A stretch of 64,000 bases of DNA from Arthrobacter sp. B2a2-09 (lineage in GTDB: Bacteria; Actinomycetota; Actinomycetes; Actinomycetales; Micrococcaceae): positions 97,483 to 161,482 of the forward strand of contig NZ_JAMXIC010000010.1 in the NCBI RefSeq assembly GCF_027587375.1, read 5' to 3'. The position numbers were made by a program, and so were the translations under genes. Positions 50,697 through 59,179 of the stretch are shown in pieces. The notes beneath the pieces are model-generated. The model saw only the letters and a program-made list of their open reading frames with translations, was not told the DNA's origin and ran no database searches. Position 1 is the first letter of the stretch; each line of letters starts with the position of its first letter.

Positions 50697-51586
50697 TCCT
50701 GACTCTTGGGCCTGCCGATGCCCGACGCACCGGCAGGATATTGCTCGCCGTGCGCAAGATGCTTCCCGCGGTGCTCTGCGTCCTGTTGCTGACGGCCCTC
50801 TTTTTGTGGCTGGGCATGTCCGCTGGACATGCGGCACCGATCAGCCCGACGCCACCCACCGCGCCCGCAGTTCCCGCCGCACCGGTAGTCCCCACGGCAC
50901 CGGCCCAGCCCTCCAACGGCAACGTCAGCATCAATATCAATGGGCTGGACGGAAAGCCATCCACCGCAGTGGTGACGCTGATCGGGATCACGCTGCTCTC
51001 CGTGGCTCCTGCCCTGCTGCTCATGATGACCTCGTTCACCAAGATCTTCGTGGTGCTGGCCATGACCCGCAACGCCTTGTCCCTCCCGTCCATCCCGCCC
51101 AACCAGGTGCTGGCCGGGCTGGCGCTCTTCCTTTCCCTGTTCGTGATGTGGCCCGTGATTTCCGAGATCAACAACGTTGGCATCCAGCCCTACCTGAACG
51201 GGACGCTGGACTTCAACGGAGCCGTTTCGGCCGGATCCGCGCCGCTCCAGCACTTCATGGTGGCCCACACCCGGCAAGAAGACATTGCCCTCATGACCCG
51301 CGCGGCCAAGCTGGATAACCCAGCCAACCCGCAATCCGTCCCGCTGCAGACCCTTATTCCGGCGTTCATGATCTCCGAACTCCGGGCAGCGTTCATCATC
51401 GGTTTCGTCATTTTCATCCCGTTCCTGGTGATCGACCTGGTGGTCTCTGCCGCGCTGATGTCCATGGGCATGATGATGCTTCCGCCGGTGATGATCTCGC
51501 TGCCCTTCAAAATCCTGCTGTTCATCCTGGTGGACGGCTGGGGACTCGTGATCACCGCCCTGATCCAGAGCTATTCGAGCGGCTGA
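50693..51586 (+). CDS. fliP: Flagellar export gate protein FliP
   Basis: 297 residues from TTG 50693. A probable signal or leading helix and a Pro/Ala/Thr-rich exported stretch (about residues 50-75) precede the FliP core: TSFTKIFVVLAMTRNAL and the highly conserved GMMMLPPVMISLPFKILLFI. It forms the FliP5 ring of the type III export pore. Stop and next start overlap as TGATG, so translation into fliQ is coupled. Confidence 0.93.
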   Translation: MILTLGPADARRTGRILLAVRKMLPAVLCVLLLTALFLWLGMSAGHAAPISPTPPTAPAVPAAPVVPTAPAQPSNGNVSININGLDGKPSTAVVTLIGITLLSVAPALLLMMTSFTKIFVVLAMTRNALSLPSIPPNQVLAGLALFLSLFVMWPVISEINNVGIQPYLNGTLDFNGAVSAGSAPLQHFMVAHTRQEDIALMTRAAKLDNPANPQSVPLQTLIPAFMISELRAAFIIGFVIFIPFLVIDLVVSAALMSMGMMMLPPVMISLPFKILLFILVDGWGLVITALIQSYSSG

Positions 51587-51861
51587 TGGATACCAACGCA
51601 GTCCTGGACATTTGCCTCCAGGCTTTGATTCTTGCGGCCAAGCTTGCCGCTCCCGCCTTGGTGACCGCGCTGGTGGTGGGCCTCGCCATTTCCTTGCTGC
51701 AGTCCATCACCCAGCTTCAGGAAGCCACCCTCTCCTTCGTGCCCAAGGCAGTCGCCGTGGCCGTGGCCTTGGTGGTGTGCGGGCACTGGATGATCACGGA
51801 GACGGTCTCCTTCACCAATGACCTCTTTGCCCGGATACCCGGGCTGATCGGCGGATCGTGA
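51586..51861 (+). CDS. fliQ: Flagellar export gate protein FliQ
   Basis: 91 residues, the normal size, with two membrane helices (LILAAKLAAPALVTALVVGL and VPKAVAVAVALVVCGHWM) and the linking SLLQSITQLQEATLSFVPK signature. Four copies wrap around the FliP-FliR ring of the export gate. It overlaps fliP by 1 nt and fliR begins 1 nt after its stop. Confidence 0.93.
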   Translation: MDTNAVLDICLQALILAAKLAAPALVTALVVGLAISLLQSITQLQEATLSFVPKAVAVAVALVVCGHWMITETVSFTNDLFARIPGLIGGS

Positions 51862-51862
51862 A

Positions 51863-52621
51863 GTGGAGCTCCCCTTCAACCAGTCCTGGCTTGAGGTCCT
51901 CTTGTTGGCCTCCGTCCGGATGACCGCCTTCTTGGTGGTAGCGCCGCCCTTTGCGCACCAAGCAATTCCGCTGCGCATCAAAGCCATGCTCGGCCTCGGT
52001 TTGGGGCTGGCCGTCTCCCAACGCCTCTCCGTTGGCTACACCTCCAAGGACACCGCCGGCTTCATCACGGCCGTGGTCCTTGAGCTCGTGACCGGTCTGG
52101 TCCTTGGCTTCCTCGTTTTGCTCGTCTTCGCGGCCATCCAATCGGCCGGCAGCCTGATGGACCTCTTCAGCGGCTTCCAGATGGCACAGGGCTTCGATCC
52201 CCAGATGATGATCAACGGTGCCCAATTCACCCGGCTGATGCAGATGGCTGCCTTGGCCCTGCTTTTCGCCTCCGACGGCTACCAGTTGGTGATCGGTGGC
52301 CTGACCGGAAGTTTCACGGCCTTGCCGTTGGCTGGCGGGCTGGACATGGCACAGCCCGTGCACGCGATGATTTCGGCTGTTACCGGGATGTTCCTTTCCG
52401 CCGTGCAAATCGCCGGGCCGCTGCTGGTGGTACTGGTACTCGCCGACATCGGGCTGGGGCTCCTCACCCGCGTAGCGCCCGCCCTGAACGCTTTTGCCCT
52501 GGGCTTCCCGCTCAAGGTCTTCATCACCCTGGGGCTCGCAGGGTTCCTTTTCCTGGCACTGCCGAGGCTCGTTGCCATGCTTGCCGAGCAGGCGGCCAAC
52601 ACGCTGATGGGGGTGGGCTGA
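51863..52621 (+). CDS. fliR: Flagellar export gate protein FliR
   Basis: 252 residues with about six membrane helices. VRMTAFLVVAPPFAHQAIPL near the N-terminus and FSGFQMAQGFDPQMMINGAQ in the middle are FliR signature blocks; LVLADIGLGLLTRVAPALNA and PLKVFITLGLAGFLFLALP complete the family pattern. GTG 51863 is used, and it overlaps flhB by 1 nt. FliR supplies the single asymmetric subunit of the gate. Confidence 0.92.
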   Translation: MELPFNQSWLEVLLLASVRMTAFLVVAPPFAHQAIPLRIKAMLGLGLGLAVSQRLSVGYTSKDTAGFITAVVLELVTGLVLGFLVLLVFAAIQSAGSLMDLFSGFQMAQGFDPQMMINGAQFTRLMQMAALALLFASDGYQLVIGGLTGSFTALPLAGGLDMAQPVHAMISAVTGMFLSAVQIAGPLLVVLVLADIGLGLLTRVAPALNAFALGFPLKVFITLGLAGFLFLALPRLVAMLAEQAANTLMGVG

Positions 52622-53724
52622 TGTCGGATTCACAGGAGAAAACCGAGCAAGCCACTGACAAACGGATGCGGGAAGTCAGGTCCAAGGGGCAGCTTTCCCG
52701 CTCGCAGGACCTCACCGCCTGGCTCGCCGTCGGATCCGCGGCGGCCATGATCCCGTCCACCATCGAGCGTGCCTCCAACGTTGCGGCGGACCAACTGTTC
52801 ACCGTCCGCGGCGTGATCGCGAACCCCGAGCCTGCCAAAGCCATGGCAGCGCTTGAGGCCGGGTTCGGATCTTTGGCCCAGGTGCTGGGGCCCCTGTTCG
52901 TGGTGGTCATGGTGGTAGTGCTGGCCGGATCCGCACTGCAGGGCGGAATCCACTTCAAAAGGTTCCGCGCGGAGTTTGAACACTTCAACCTTGTCAGCGG
53001 CCTCAAGCGGATCTTCGGCGGCCAGGCGCTGTGGGGCGGCCTCAAAGCGCTCCTGAAGACCGCCGTCGTCGGGCTTGTCCTGTACGCGGTAGTGCAGGGC
53101 CTCATCCCGGTACTGCTCACCGCAGGGGGACTGCCGGTGTCCGGCATCCTTTCGGCAGCGGCCGGAGGGATAGGTTCGTTGATCCAATTCGCCGTGCTGG
53201 CGGGCCTGGTCCTTGCCGCCGCGGACATCTTCGTGGTCATGCGCCGCAACCGCAAGAAGACGCGCATGTCCAAAAAGGAAATCAAGGACGAAAACAAGAA
53301 CAGCGACGGCGATCCCCTCATCAAGTCCCAGCGCCGCTCGCGCCAATTGAGCATGAGCCGGAACCGGATGATCGGCGCGATCGCCGACGCCGACGTCGTG
53401 ATCGTCAACCCGACGCACGTCGCCGTAGCGCTGAAGTACGACGCCGGCAAAGCGGCACCGCGCGTCGTGGCGAAGGGAGCGGGGGTGATCGCTGCCCGAA
53501 TCAGGGAAGAGGCGGAGGCGAAATCGGTCCCGATGGTCCAGGACATCCCACTGGCGAGGGCACTGCATTCGGCCTGCGAGCTAGGCCAGGAAATCCCCGT
53601 GGAGCTGTACCGGGCCGTGGCGGGAGTCCTGGCATTCGTCATGTCACTCAAGGCCAGGGGAGCGGCCCGCGGAATGCACCGTTTGCCGGGCGTGGCGGGA
53701 ACCATGGCCGGAGCCCCCGCATGA
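52621..53724 (+). CDS. flhB: Flagellar export switch protein FlhB
   Basis: 367 residues. Four membrane helices (about 30-215) follow a hydrophilic N-terminus with the family block EKTEQATDKRMREVRSKGQL. The cytoplasmic domain has the auto-cleavage site NPTH in VIVNPTHVAVALKYD, where cleavage between N and P switches export from hook to filament proteins. The C-terminus has a flexible Arg/Ala/Gly extension. A 28-codon frame overlaps its stop and the flhA start. Confidence 0.93.
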   Translation: MSDSQEKTEQATDKRMREVRSKGQLSRSQDLTAWLAVGSAAAMIPSTIERASNVAADQLFTVRGVIANPEPAKAMAALEAGFGSLAQVLGPLFVVVMVVVLAGSALQGGIHFKRFRAEFEHFNLVSGLKRIFGGQALWGGLKALLKTAVVGLVLYAVVQGLIPVLLTAGGLPVSGILSAAAGGIGSLIQFAVLAGLVLAAADIFVVMRRNRKKTRMSKKEIKDENKNSDGDPLIKSQRRSRQLSMSRNRMIGAIADADVVIVNPTHVAVALKYDAGKAAPRVVAKGAGVIAARIREEAEAKSVPMVQDIPLARALHSACELGQEIPVELYRAVAGVLAFVMSLKARGAARGMHRLPGVAGTMAGAPA

Positions 53725-53807
53725 GAGGGCGTCCACGCATGAGCCGCAACCCTAACCCCCGAACCGCACTCAGCAACCACTCCACCCCGGACAGGACACC
53801 GCAATGA
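53721..53807 (+). CDS. Possible 28-residue coupling ORF between flhB and flhA
   Basis: ATG 53721 overlaps the flhB stop (ATGA), and its stop at 53805-53807 overlaps the flhA start (ATGA), so a ribosome could translate continuously from flhB to flhA. The 28-residue product is Arg/Pro/Asn/Ser-rich and basic. It may have no function other than coupling, or be fortuitous. Confidence 0.3.
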   Translation: MRGRPRMSRNPNPRTALSNHSTPDRTPQ

Positions 53808-55849
53808 ACAGATTCGCCAGGCTCACCGTGCCGGTGGGAATCGTGGGCATCGTGCTGCTGCTCGTGGTTCCCGTTCCGGCGCCGCTGCTGGACTTCCTGA
53901 TCGTCTGCAACATCCTGCTGGCCCTGCTGATCCTGCTCACCAGCATGTTCGTCAAGAAGCCCCTGGACTTCTCGGTGTTCCCGTCCTTGCTGCTCGTGGC
54001 TACGCTGTTCCGGCTGGGGCTCAACGTCGCGTCCACGCGGCTGGTGCTGGGACAAGGATTCGCCGGGCAAGTGATCGACGCTTTCGGCAAAGTCACCGTG
54101 GGCGGCTCCATGATCATCGGCGCCGTGGTGTTCCTGATCCTGGTGGTCATCCAGTTCGTGGTGGTCACCAAGGGCGCCGAACGCGTTGCCGAGGTGGGGG
54201 CAAGGTTCACCCTGGACGCCATGCCCGGCAAGCAGATGGCCATCGACGCGGACCTCAATGCCGGCCTCATCACGGATGCCCAGGCCCGCAAGCGCCGCGC
54301 AGAGGTGTCAGCCGAGGCCGACTTCTACGGTGCCATGGACGGTGCCTCGAAGTTCGTCAAGGGCGATGCCATCGCGGGCATCATTATTATCATCATCAAC
54401 TTCGTTGGCGGCATTGCCATCGGCGTGCTGCAGCGGGGCATGAATGTAGGCGATGCGCTGAACTCCTATGGCCTGCTGACCATGGGCGACGGGCTCGTCA
54501 CGCAGATCCCGGCACTCCTCATGGCCGTGTCCACGGGCATGATCGTCACTCGGTCCAATGCCGAGGAGGACATGGGTCGTACGGCCTCCTCGCAGCTCAT
54601 GCAGTCGCCCAACGCCTTGCTCATCGCGGGACTGGCTGCAGTGGCCATGGCTCTCATCCCCGGCATGCCCATCGTGCCCTTCCTGCTGGTGGGCGCTGCC
54701 CTGCTGTTCGGCTCCAGGCGCCTGGCGGCGCAGCAGAAGAAGCAGAGTGAGGCGGAGGAGGCCCAGGAAGCAGCCACCCTGAGCTCCGAAGAAGACCCCA
54801 ACGAGCGGCTCATGCAGGACATGCGCGTCCACCCCGTGGAGATCTTCTTGGCGCCTGACCTTGTCGACATGGTCTCCGGTGCCTCGGACGACCTCCTGGC
54901 CCGTGTCCGCTCCTTGCGCCACAAGATCGCCATGGAGTTGGGGATCGTGATTCCGCCCGTCCGCACGCGCGACAACGTCGAGCTGCCACCGGCCACCTAT
55001 GCCATCCGCATTGCCGGCGTGGAAGCCGGACGCGGCACGGCGCCGTCGGGCAAGCTGCTTGCCCTCGGTGATTACCTTGACGCACTGCCCGGTACCTCTA
55101 CGGTGGAACCGGTCTTCGGGCTGGCGGGAAAGTGGATCCCCACTGAGATGCGCCACAGCGCTGAAATGACCGGGGCAACTGTGATCGACCGGGTTTCCGT
55201 GCTGGTGACGCACTTGTCGTCGATCGTCTCGGCCAACGCCGCAAGGCTCCTCACCCGCGAGGACGTCCGTGTGCTGACGGAAGGCGTGCGCAAGCAGAGC
55301 CCGGCCGCCGTCGAGGAACTCATTCCCGGGCTGATGTCCTTGGCCGAGGTGCAGCGGGTGCTGCAGGGCCTCCTCGAAGAACAGGTCCCCATCAACGATC
55401 TTCCCCGCATTTACGAAGCCCTTGCCCTGCGTGCCAAAGTTTCCGCCGAGCCCGAGGCCCTGATCGAAACCGCCAGGCAATCCTTGGGCCCCGCGCTCGC
55501 AGCAAAGTTCCTGGACGGCACCGTGCTCAATGTGATCATGATCGATCCGCTCCTGGAACAGTCCATGCTCGAAGACATGCGCCCGGCCGAGGGGGGTACA
55601 CAGATCGTCATGAGCCAAGCGCGCCTGGACGCTGTCCTGGCCTCGGTGCAGAGTTCGGTAGAGGCGGCGGCCAATTCCGGACGGCAAGCCGTCTTGGTGT
55701 GTGCCCCGGCGTTGCGGCCTGCGATCCGGCGGCTCGTGGCGGCTCCCGACGGTGGTGTACCCGTGTTGTCCTACCGTGAAGTAACGTCCGCCAACATCCA
55801 GATCGAAACCTTGGGGGTGGTCCGCCATGCCGAAGCAATACAAGCTTAA
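53804..55849 (+). CDS. flhA: Flagellar export channel protein FlhA
   Basis: 681 residues. Eight N-terminal membrane helices contain the FHIPEP-family signature (RLGLNVASTRLVLGQGFAG, GAERVAEVGARFTLDAMPGK, DADLNAGLITDAQARKRRAE) that conveys proton-driven export. The cytoplasmic domain (about residues 340-681) binds export substrates and chaperones and includes VIDRVSVLVTHLSSIV and EVQRVLQGLLEEQVPINDL. It overlaps the next gene by 23 nt. Confidence 0.94.
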   Translation: MNRFARLTVPVGIVGIVLLLVVPVPAPLLDFLIVCNILLALLILLTSMFVKKPLDFSVFPSLLLVATLFRLGLNVASTRLVLGQGFAGQVIDAFGKVTVGGSMIIGAVVFLILVVIQFVVVTKGAERVAEVGARFTLDAMPGKQMAIDADLNAGLITDAQARKRRAEVSAEADFYGAMDGASKFVKGDAIAGIIIIIINFVGGIAIGVLQRGMNVGDALNSYGLLTMGDGLVTQIPALLMAVSTGMIVTRSNAEEDMGRTASSQLMQSPNALLIAGLAAVAMALIPGMPIVPFLLVGAALLFGSRRLAAQQKKQSEAEEAQEAATLSSEEDPNERLMQDMRVHPVEIFLAPDLVDMVSGASDDLLARVRSLRHKIAMELGIVIPPVRTRDNVELPPATYAIRIAGVEAGRGTAPSGKLLALGDYLDALPGTSTVEPVFGLAGKWIPTEMRHSAEMTGATVIDRVSVLVTHLSSIVSANAARLLTREDVRVLTEGVRKQSPAAVEELIPGLMSLAEVQRVLQGLLEEQVPINDLPRIYEALALRAKVSAEPEALIETARQSLGPALAAKFLDGTVLNVIMIDPLLEQSMLEDMRPAEGGTQIVMSQARLDAVLASVQSSVEAAANSGRQAVLVCAPALRPAIRRLVAAPDGGVPVLSYREVTSANIQIETLGVVRHAEAIQA

Positions 55850-56879
55850 GGGCACGTCCCTCGACGTCATCCGCGAGAAGGCCGAGCAGCAGTACGGCCC
55901 CGGCGCGCGCATTGTCTCTGCCGAGAAAGTCACCAATCCGGGGATCGCCGGGCTCTTCGCAGCCAATCGCTACGAGGCCACGATCGAGGTTCCGTCAGGG
56001 GACCCGGGCGATGCACCGCTCGGCGCTGTTCCATCCCAACTAGCTAGCAATAGTGGTCGTTTTGACGGCTCTGAACGACAACAACTGCCAGTTAGTTGGG
56101 AGGCCCACGCTGGCGGGGCGGTGCACGCGTTGCAGGGACCCGCCATCGCTGCGCTCCTGGAGCAAGCCGATGCCGCCGAGATGGACCTGCACCGGCCCGC
56201 GGCAGCTGTTTCAACCGCGGCTGCCGTTTCGACGGCCTCGCCCGACTTCGCTGGGCTCTTGGAGCAGCTCGGCAAGGAGTTCCAGGCGCCGGTCTCCGGA
56301 CCGCGGCCCCAAGGGGAGTTGACCCCCTTGCCGGCAGCCGCCGTCGGACACGCCGTTCCAGTGCCCGTACCAGTGCTGCTGGCCGGCAGCGGCAACCTCA
56401 TCATCCTGCTGGGCCTCGGCGACGGCGCCTTGGGACCAGCGCTGGAAATGTCCATCGCTGAGGGCGGCTACGACGTCCGGACAGCCGGAGCATTGACCGC
56501 TTTCGGGCACCTCCACGTGACGGGGCGCCAGGGCGCGACGGCGGCGCGCGCCCAAGCGGTCCTCACGGGCCAAACCGTGCTGGTGGCGTACGGACTCGGC
56601 AGGCAGGGCGAAGCCGTGACGCATGCGGCGGACGTCGCCGCCCTCGCCCCGGACCAGTTGTGGCTGGTTGCCGACGCTGGACGGAAACCGGAAGACACGG
56701 CAGCGTGGGTACGCGCGCTCTCCGTTGCGCTGGCCGCTGAGCGTGTCCGTGTCGATGCCCTTGCTGTTTTCGGCGCGTCGGAGACCGCAAGTCCCGAGAC
56801 GGTCAACGGACTCGGGCTTCCCCTCGGGTGGGTGGACGGCAAGCCCGCCCGCGTTGCCGTGCTCGGAAAGGTAGATTGA
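55827..56879 (+). CDS. FlhF-like protein without a GTPase P-loop
   Basis: 350 residues. The N-terminal 50 residues match the FlhF start (KLKGTSLDVIREKAEQQYG, PGARIVSAEKV), and the gene follows flhA, where flhF normally lies. In the expected NG domain the P-loop is absent: the corresponding strand-loop reads LIILLGLGDGALGPALEMS instead of GxxxxGKT. The remaining Rossmann-like elements (LWLVADAGRKPEDTAAW, VLGKVD) are partly kept. A 68-bp palindromic element is inserted in frame at codons about 70-92. It is probably a non-hydrolysing flagellar-assembly relic or regulator. Confidence 0.7.
   Translation: MPKQYKLKGTSLDVIREKAEQQYGPGARIVSAEKVTNPGIAGLFAANRYEATIEVPSGDPGDAPLGAVPSQLASNSGRFDGSERQQLPVSWEAHAGGAVHALQGPAIAALLEQADAAEMDLHRPAAAVSTAAAVSTASPDFAGLLEQLGKEFQAPVSGPRPQGELTPLPAAAVGHAVPVPVPVLLAGSGNLIILLGLGDGALGPALEMSIAEGGYDVRTAGALTAFGHLHVTGRQGATAARAQAVLTGQTVLVAYGLGRQGEAVTHAADVAALAPDQLWLVADAGRKPEDTAAWVRALSVALAAERVRVDALAVFGASETASPETVNGLGLPLGWVDGKPARVAVLGKVD
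56034..56101. repeat. 68-bp REP-like palindrome inside the flhF-like gene
   Basis: TCCCAACTA at the left end and TAGTTGGGA at the right end begin an imperfect dyad in which most of the outer 28 positions pair. CGTTTTG and CTGAACG flank the centre. It is read in frame as a Gln/Ser-rich loop of the protein. Elements with these ends are, as far as I recall, dispersed in Arthrobacter-group genomes. Confidence 0.75.
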
Positions 56880-56883
56880 GAGC

Positions 56884-57132
56884 ATGCTGGTACTGACACG
56901 CAAGCCGGGCGAACAGATCATGATTGGTGAGGACATTGTCATCACCGTCATGGAAGGCCGCGGCGACGGCGTGCGGATCGGGATCGAGGCGCCCCGCGGA
57001 GTGTCCATCCAGCGTCGGGAAGTGGTTGAGGCGATCGCCGCGGCCAACCTCGCGGCTGCCCAGGCAGGACCCGAAGCCGAGGAACTCGTTGCCGGGCTGC
57101 GGCCGCCCGTTCAGAAACCACGCAAGGAATAG
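56884..57132 (+). CDS. csrA: CsrA/RsmA-type RNA-binding translational regulator
   Basis: 82 residues. The start MLVLTRKPGEQIMIG and the RREVVEAIAAAN helix are canonical; the RNA-contacting VRIGIEAPRGVSIQR strand retains the key arginines. The C-terminus is extended by about 20 residues compared with E. coli CsrA (61 residues). CsrA in flagellar operons represses flagellin translation, often countered by FliW, which is not in the window. It lies 4 nt after the flhF-like gene. Confidence 0.92.
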   Translation: MLVLTRKPGEQIMIGEDIVITVMEGRGDGVRIGIEAPRGVSIQRREVVEAIAAANLAAAQAGPEAEELVAGLRPPVQKPRKE

Positions 57133-57323
57133 GCGCGCGCAAGGGCATGCAAGTTGCGCGATGGCCCCGAGGCGGAGCGCAACGTCGGACACCACGGTGC
57201 GTATGAGTGCGCATGCTTAGGTGGCATCCAAACCGCAATGAATCCTGTCCCAGGATGAATCGGCGATCACGCCGCTGCCACTAGGACCTCCATCTCGATG
57301 CAGTTGGCGCGGGATATTTGGCT

Positions 57324-57614
57324 TTACAGACTTTTGCTTGCTTGGCGGTCTAGGAGAATTGCAATATTCTCCATGCATTGGGAGTATTTGATGTATTGAT
57401 CGCGTGGCATTGCTTCATTGCTTCCATCGTCTTCTAAAAGGAATGACTCTCCTTGGAAGAAGTGATGTCCAAATGAAAAGCTGGATTTCAGTGATCCATA
57501 TTTTGCTGGGACTGCCCTAATGCTCACAAACTTTGGTGCTGGCGCATCAGGGGCGGAAGCGGCATCGCTTGAAAATTCAGACTCTAGTTCAGACCCATGG
57601 GTGAAGCACAACAA
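57324..57614 (-). CDS. Hypothetical small protein
   Basis: 96 residues from TTG 57614, with no recognised family. The hydrophilic sequence is rich in Ser, Asp and Phe (SSFSFGHHFFQGESFLLEDD, then YIKYSQCMENIAILLD). Base composition is lower in GC than the flagellar genes on both sides. It is one of several short frames in the 57.1-58.4 kb patch and overlaps nothing convincing. It could be an immunity-type protein, or the remains of one. Confidence 0.35.
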   Translation of the reverse strand: MLCFTHGSELESEFSSDAASAPDAPAPKFVSIRAVPAKYGSLKSSFSFGHHFFQGESFLLEDDGSNEAMPRDQYIKYSQCMENIAILLDRQASKSL

Positions 57615-57794
57615 GCCATCGCCGACGGTACTGTGACGGAAGCCAGTGATTTGGCAACAGCCGTCTCTTCGGCTGAAGTCGTATTTCGACCGTCCGGGCG
57701 TGGGACAATTTCACCGAACAGCCAAAGCATTGCAACGGTGATTTGTACGAGCACCATGGATGGACCCACGTGTCACTCGGCGCCGGTGGGATGA

Positions 57795-58115
57795 TATTCA
57801 AGGTTCGCGTTACGTGCGCGGCCTCAAACTGGGCGATCCCGGCGGTCAGCGTCTGGATTCGGGGAAACCCTTGCCCTCAACCCTGCGTATTGTCAGGGAT
57901 GCCCAGCTGGGCCGATTCAGAATCGGGCATCGAGTGACCAGACCCAGGTTGTTGGCGTCAATGGCAGCCAGGTGACATTCTATGTACCTCAAGTTGGTAG
58001 TAGTGGAGGGTATGGAACCGGATACTGGTATTACACTCATACCATTCAAATAGTTTCGCCCCAAGTGGGGAATGTTGGCTCAGACACCCAAGTTGTCTAC
58101 AAGAATGCGATCTGA
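57795..58115 (+). pseudogene. C-terminal remnant of an unidentified protein
   Basis: The frame ending at TGA 58113-58115 gives a coherent tail: SSDQTQVVGVNGSQVTFYV, then SGGYGTGYWYYTHTIQIVS and a closing TQVVYKNAI. There is no start codon in frame after the TGA at 57792, and the part before about 57850 changes character, so the front has been lost or frameshifted. The Tyr/Gly-rich end, immediately before a small separate gene, resembles a detached toxin tip with its immunity gene, but the family is unknown. Confidence 0.35.
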
Positions 58116-58124
58116 CTGATTGCG

Positions 58125-58394
58125 ATGAAGATTCGGACGATTGACGAGCGGGACATGAACTTGATCTGTGTCGATCCGTCTTTTCGAGTGATAGACGTCT
58201 GGCTCGACCCCAACAGTGGTGCTTGGGGCAAGTCGCAGGCTTTCGATATTGCGTCGGGCAGCCTCCTGGAAGTCCTTGAGTGGGCGAAATTGGACAGGCA
58301 ATCGTGCAACTTTTCGGAGGTTTACGCCTACGATGCAAACCCGAACTCGGGACAGCCAAGCTTTATTCTCTTGCACACTGTCGTCCACCGGTAG
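58125..58394 (+). CDS. Small hypothetical protein, possible immunity-type
   Basis: 89 residues, unrecognised. It reads as a compact globular protein: MKIRTIDERDMNLICVDPSF, VIDVWLDPNSGAWGKSQAFD and LLEVLEWAKLDRQSCNFSEV. No signal peptide or membrane segment. No strong ribosome site precedes ATG 58125, which lies 9 nt after the stop of the remnant above, consistent with translational coupling. The small cytosolic acidic profile and position fit immunity proteins of contact-dependent toxins; this is inference only. Confidence 0.5.
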   Translation: MKIRTIDERDMNLICVDPSFRVIDVWLDPNSGAWGKSQAFDIASGSLLEVLEWAKLDRQSCNFSEVYAYDANPNSGQPSFILLHTVVHR

Positions 58395-58400
58395 CCGTCC

Positions 58401-59045
58401 CTACTCCAACCCCAGGAACTCCTTAAGGAGTGGCAGCGAGCAATCCCTCGTCACGGCCAAGGCCCGCTCGATATTGGCGTTTTCAGCGAGGAACGTCACG
58501 TCATCCACAGTGTCAGCCTGCGCGACCGCTCCCGGAGCTGCTGAGGCCATTATGTCGCCGGGCTGCACAGAGCGAAGCGGCGCGTTCCCGGCCCGTTGTG
58601 GCCCCGTCAAGAGAGCCTCGACGTTGGTGGCCGCGGTTGTTTCGACTTGCTTGAGCAACAGGATCAGGCCGTGGTGGTGTTCCTGAAGAAGTTCCGGCCA
58701 GATTCCGGGCGGCGCCACTGAAGCGATCATCGGCAAGGTGGCGTTCGCCGGTAGATGCCATTCGATGGCCCGGGCCGACGACTCGATGTTCCGGGCAAGT
58801 GTGTCGAACCGAAGGTTCTCCAGGACCTTTTCCACGTCAGCGGCAGTGAACTTCAGCCATTGCCAATTGCCTGCCCGAACGTGCAGCAACTGTGATTCGA
58901 GCCGGTACAACAGCAGTTCCAGCTGTCTCCGCTCGCGCCACAGCATCGCCGATAACTCTTCCGCCCCCACGGTTCCCCATTCCCCGGTTTGGCCTGCGAA
59001 ACATGATTCCGAGGCCGTTTTTGTATCTTTTTCATGAGCGTACAC
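58401..59045 (-). CDS. flgN: FlgN-family flagellar export chaperone
   Basis: 214 residues. The segment LWRERRQLELLLYRLESQLL (about residues 35-54) and WLKFTAADVEKVLENLR match actinobacterial FlgN, a helical chaperone for the hook-filament junction proteins FlgK and FlgL. These export substrates are not in the window. The GTG at 59045 has no good ribosome site; a GTG at 58970, behind GGGGAA, is a plausible shorter start. It is divergent from fliA. Confidence 0.7.
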   Translation of the reverse strand: MYAHEKDTKTASESCFAGQTGEWGTVGAEELSAMLWRERRQLELLLYRLESQLLHVRAGNWQWLKFTAADVEKVLENLRFDTLARNIESSARAIEWHLPANATLPMIASVAPPGIWPELLQEHHHGLILLLKQVETTAATNVEALLTGPQRAGNAPLRSVQPGDIMASAAPGAVAQADTVDDVTFLAENANIERALAVTRDCSLPLLKEFLGLE

Positions 59046-59179
59046 GCATTGTTATTTTTCAGATGGTATGTTCACTGAATACATGTCTGTTCCATGTAAT
59101 CTTCGGCACGCCGCGTCGTCTCAGCTGCTTGCCGAAGGAGCCTTGGAACCAGGCTTTTGCAACTCAATAAACGGGTCTC

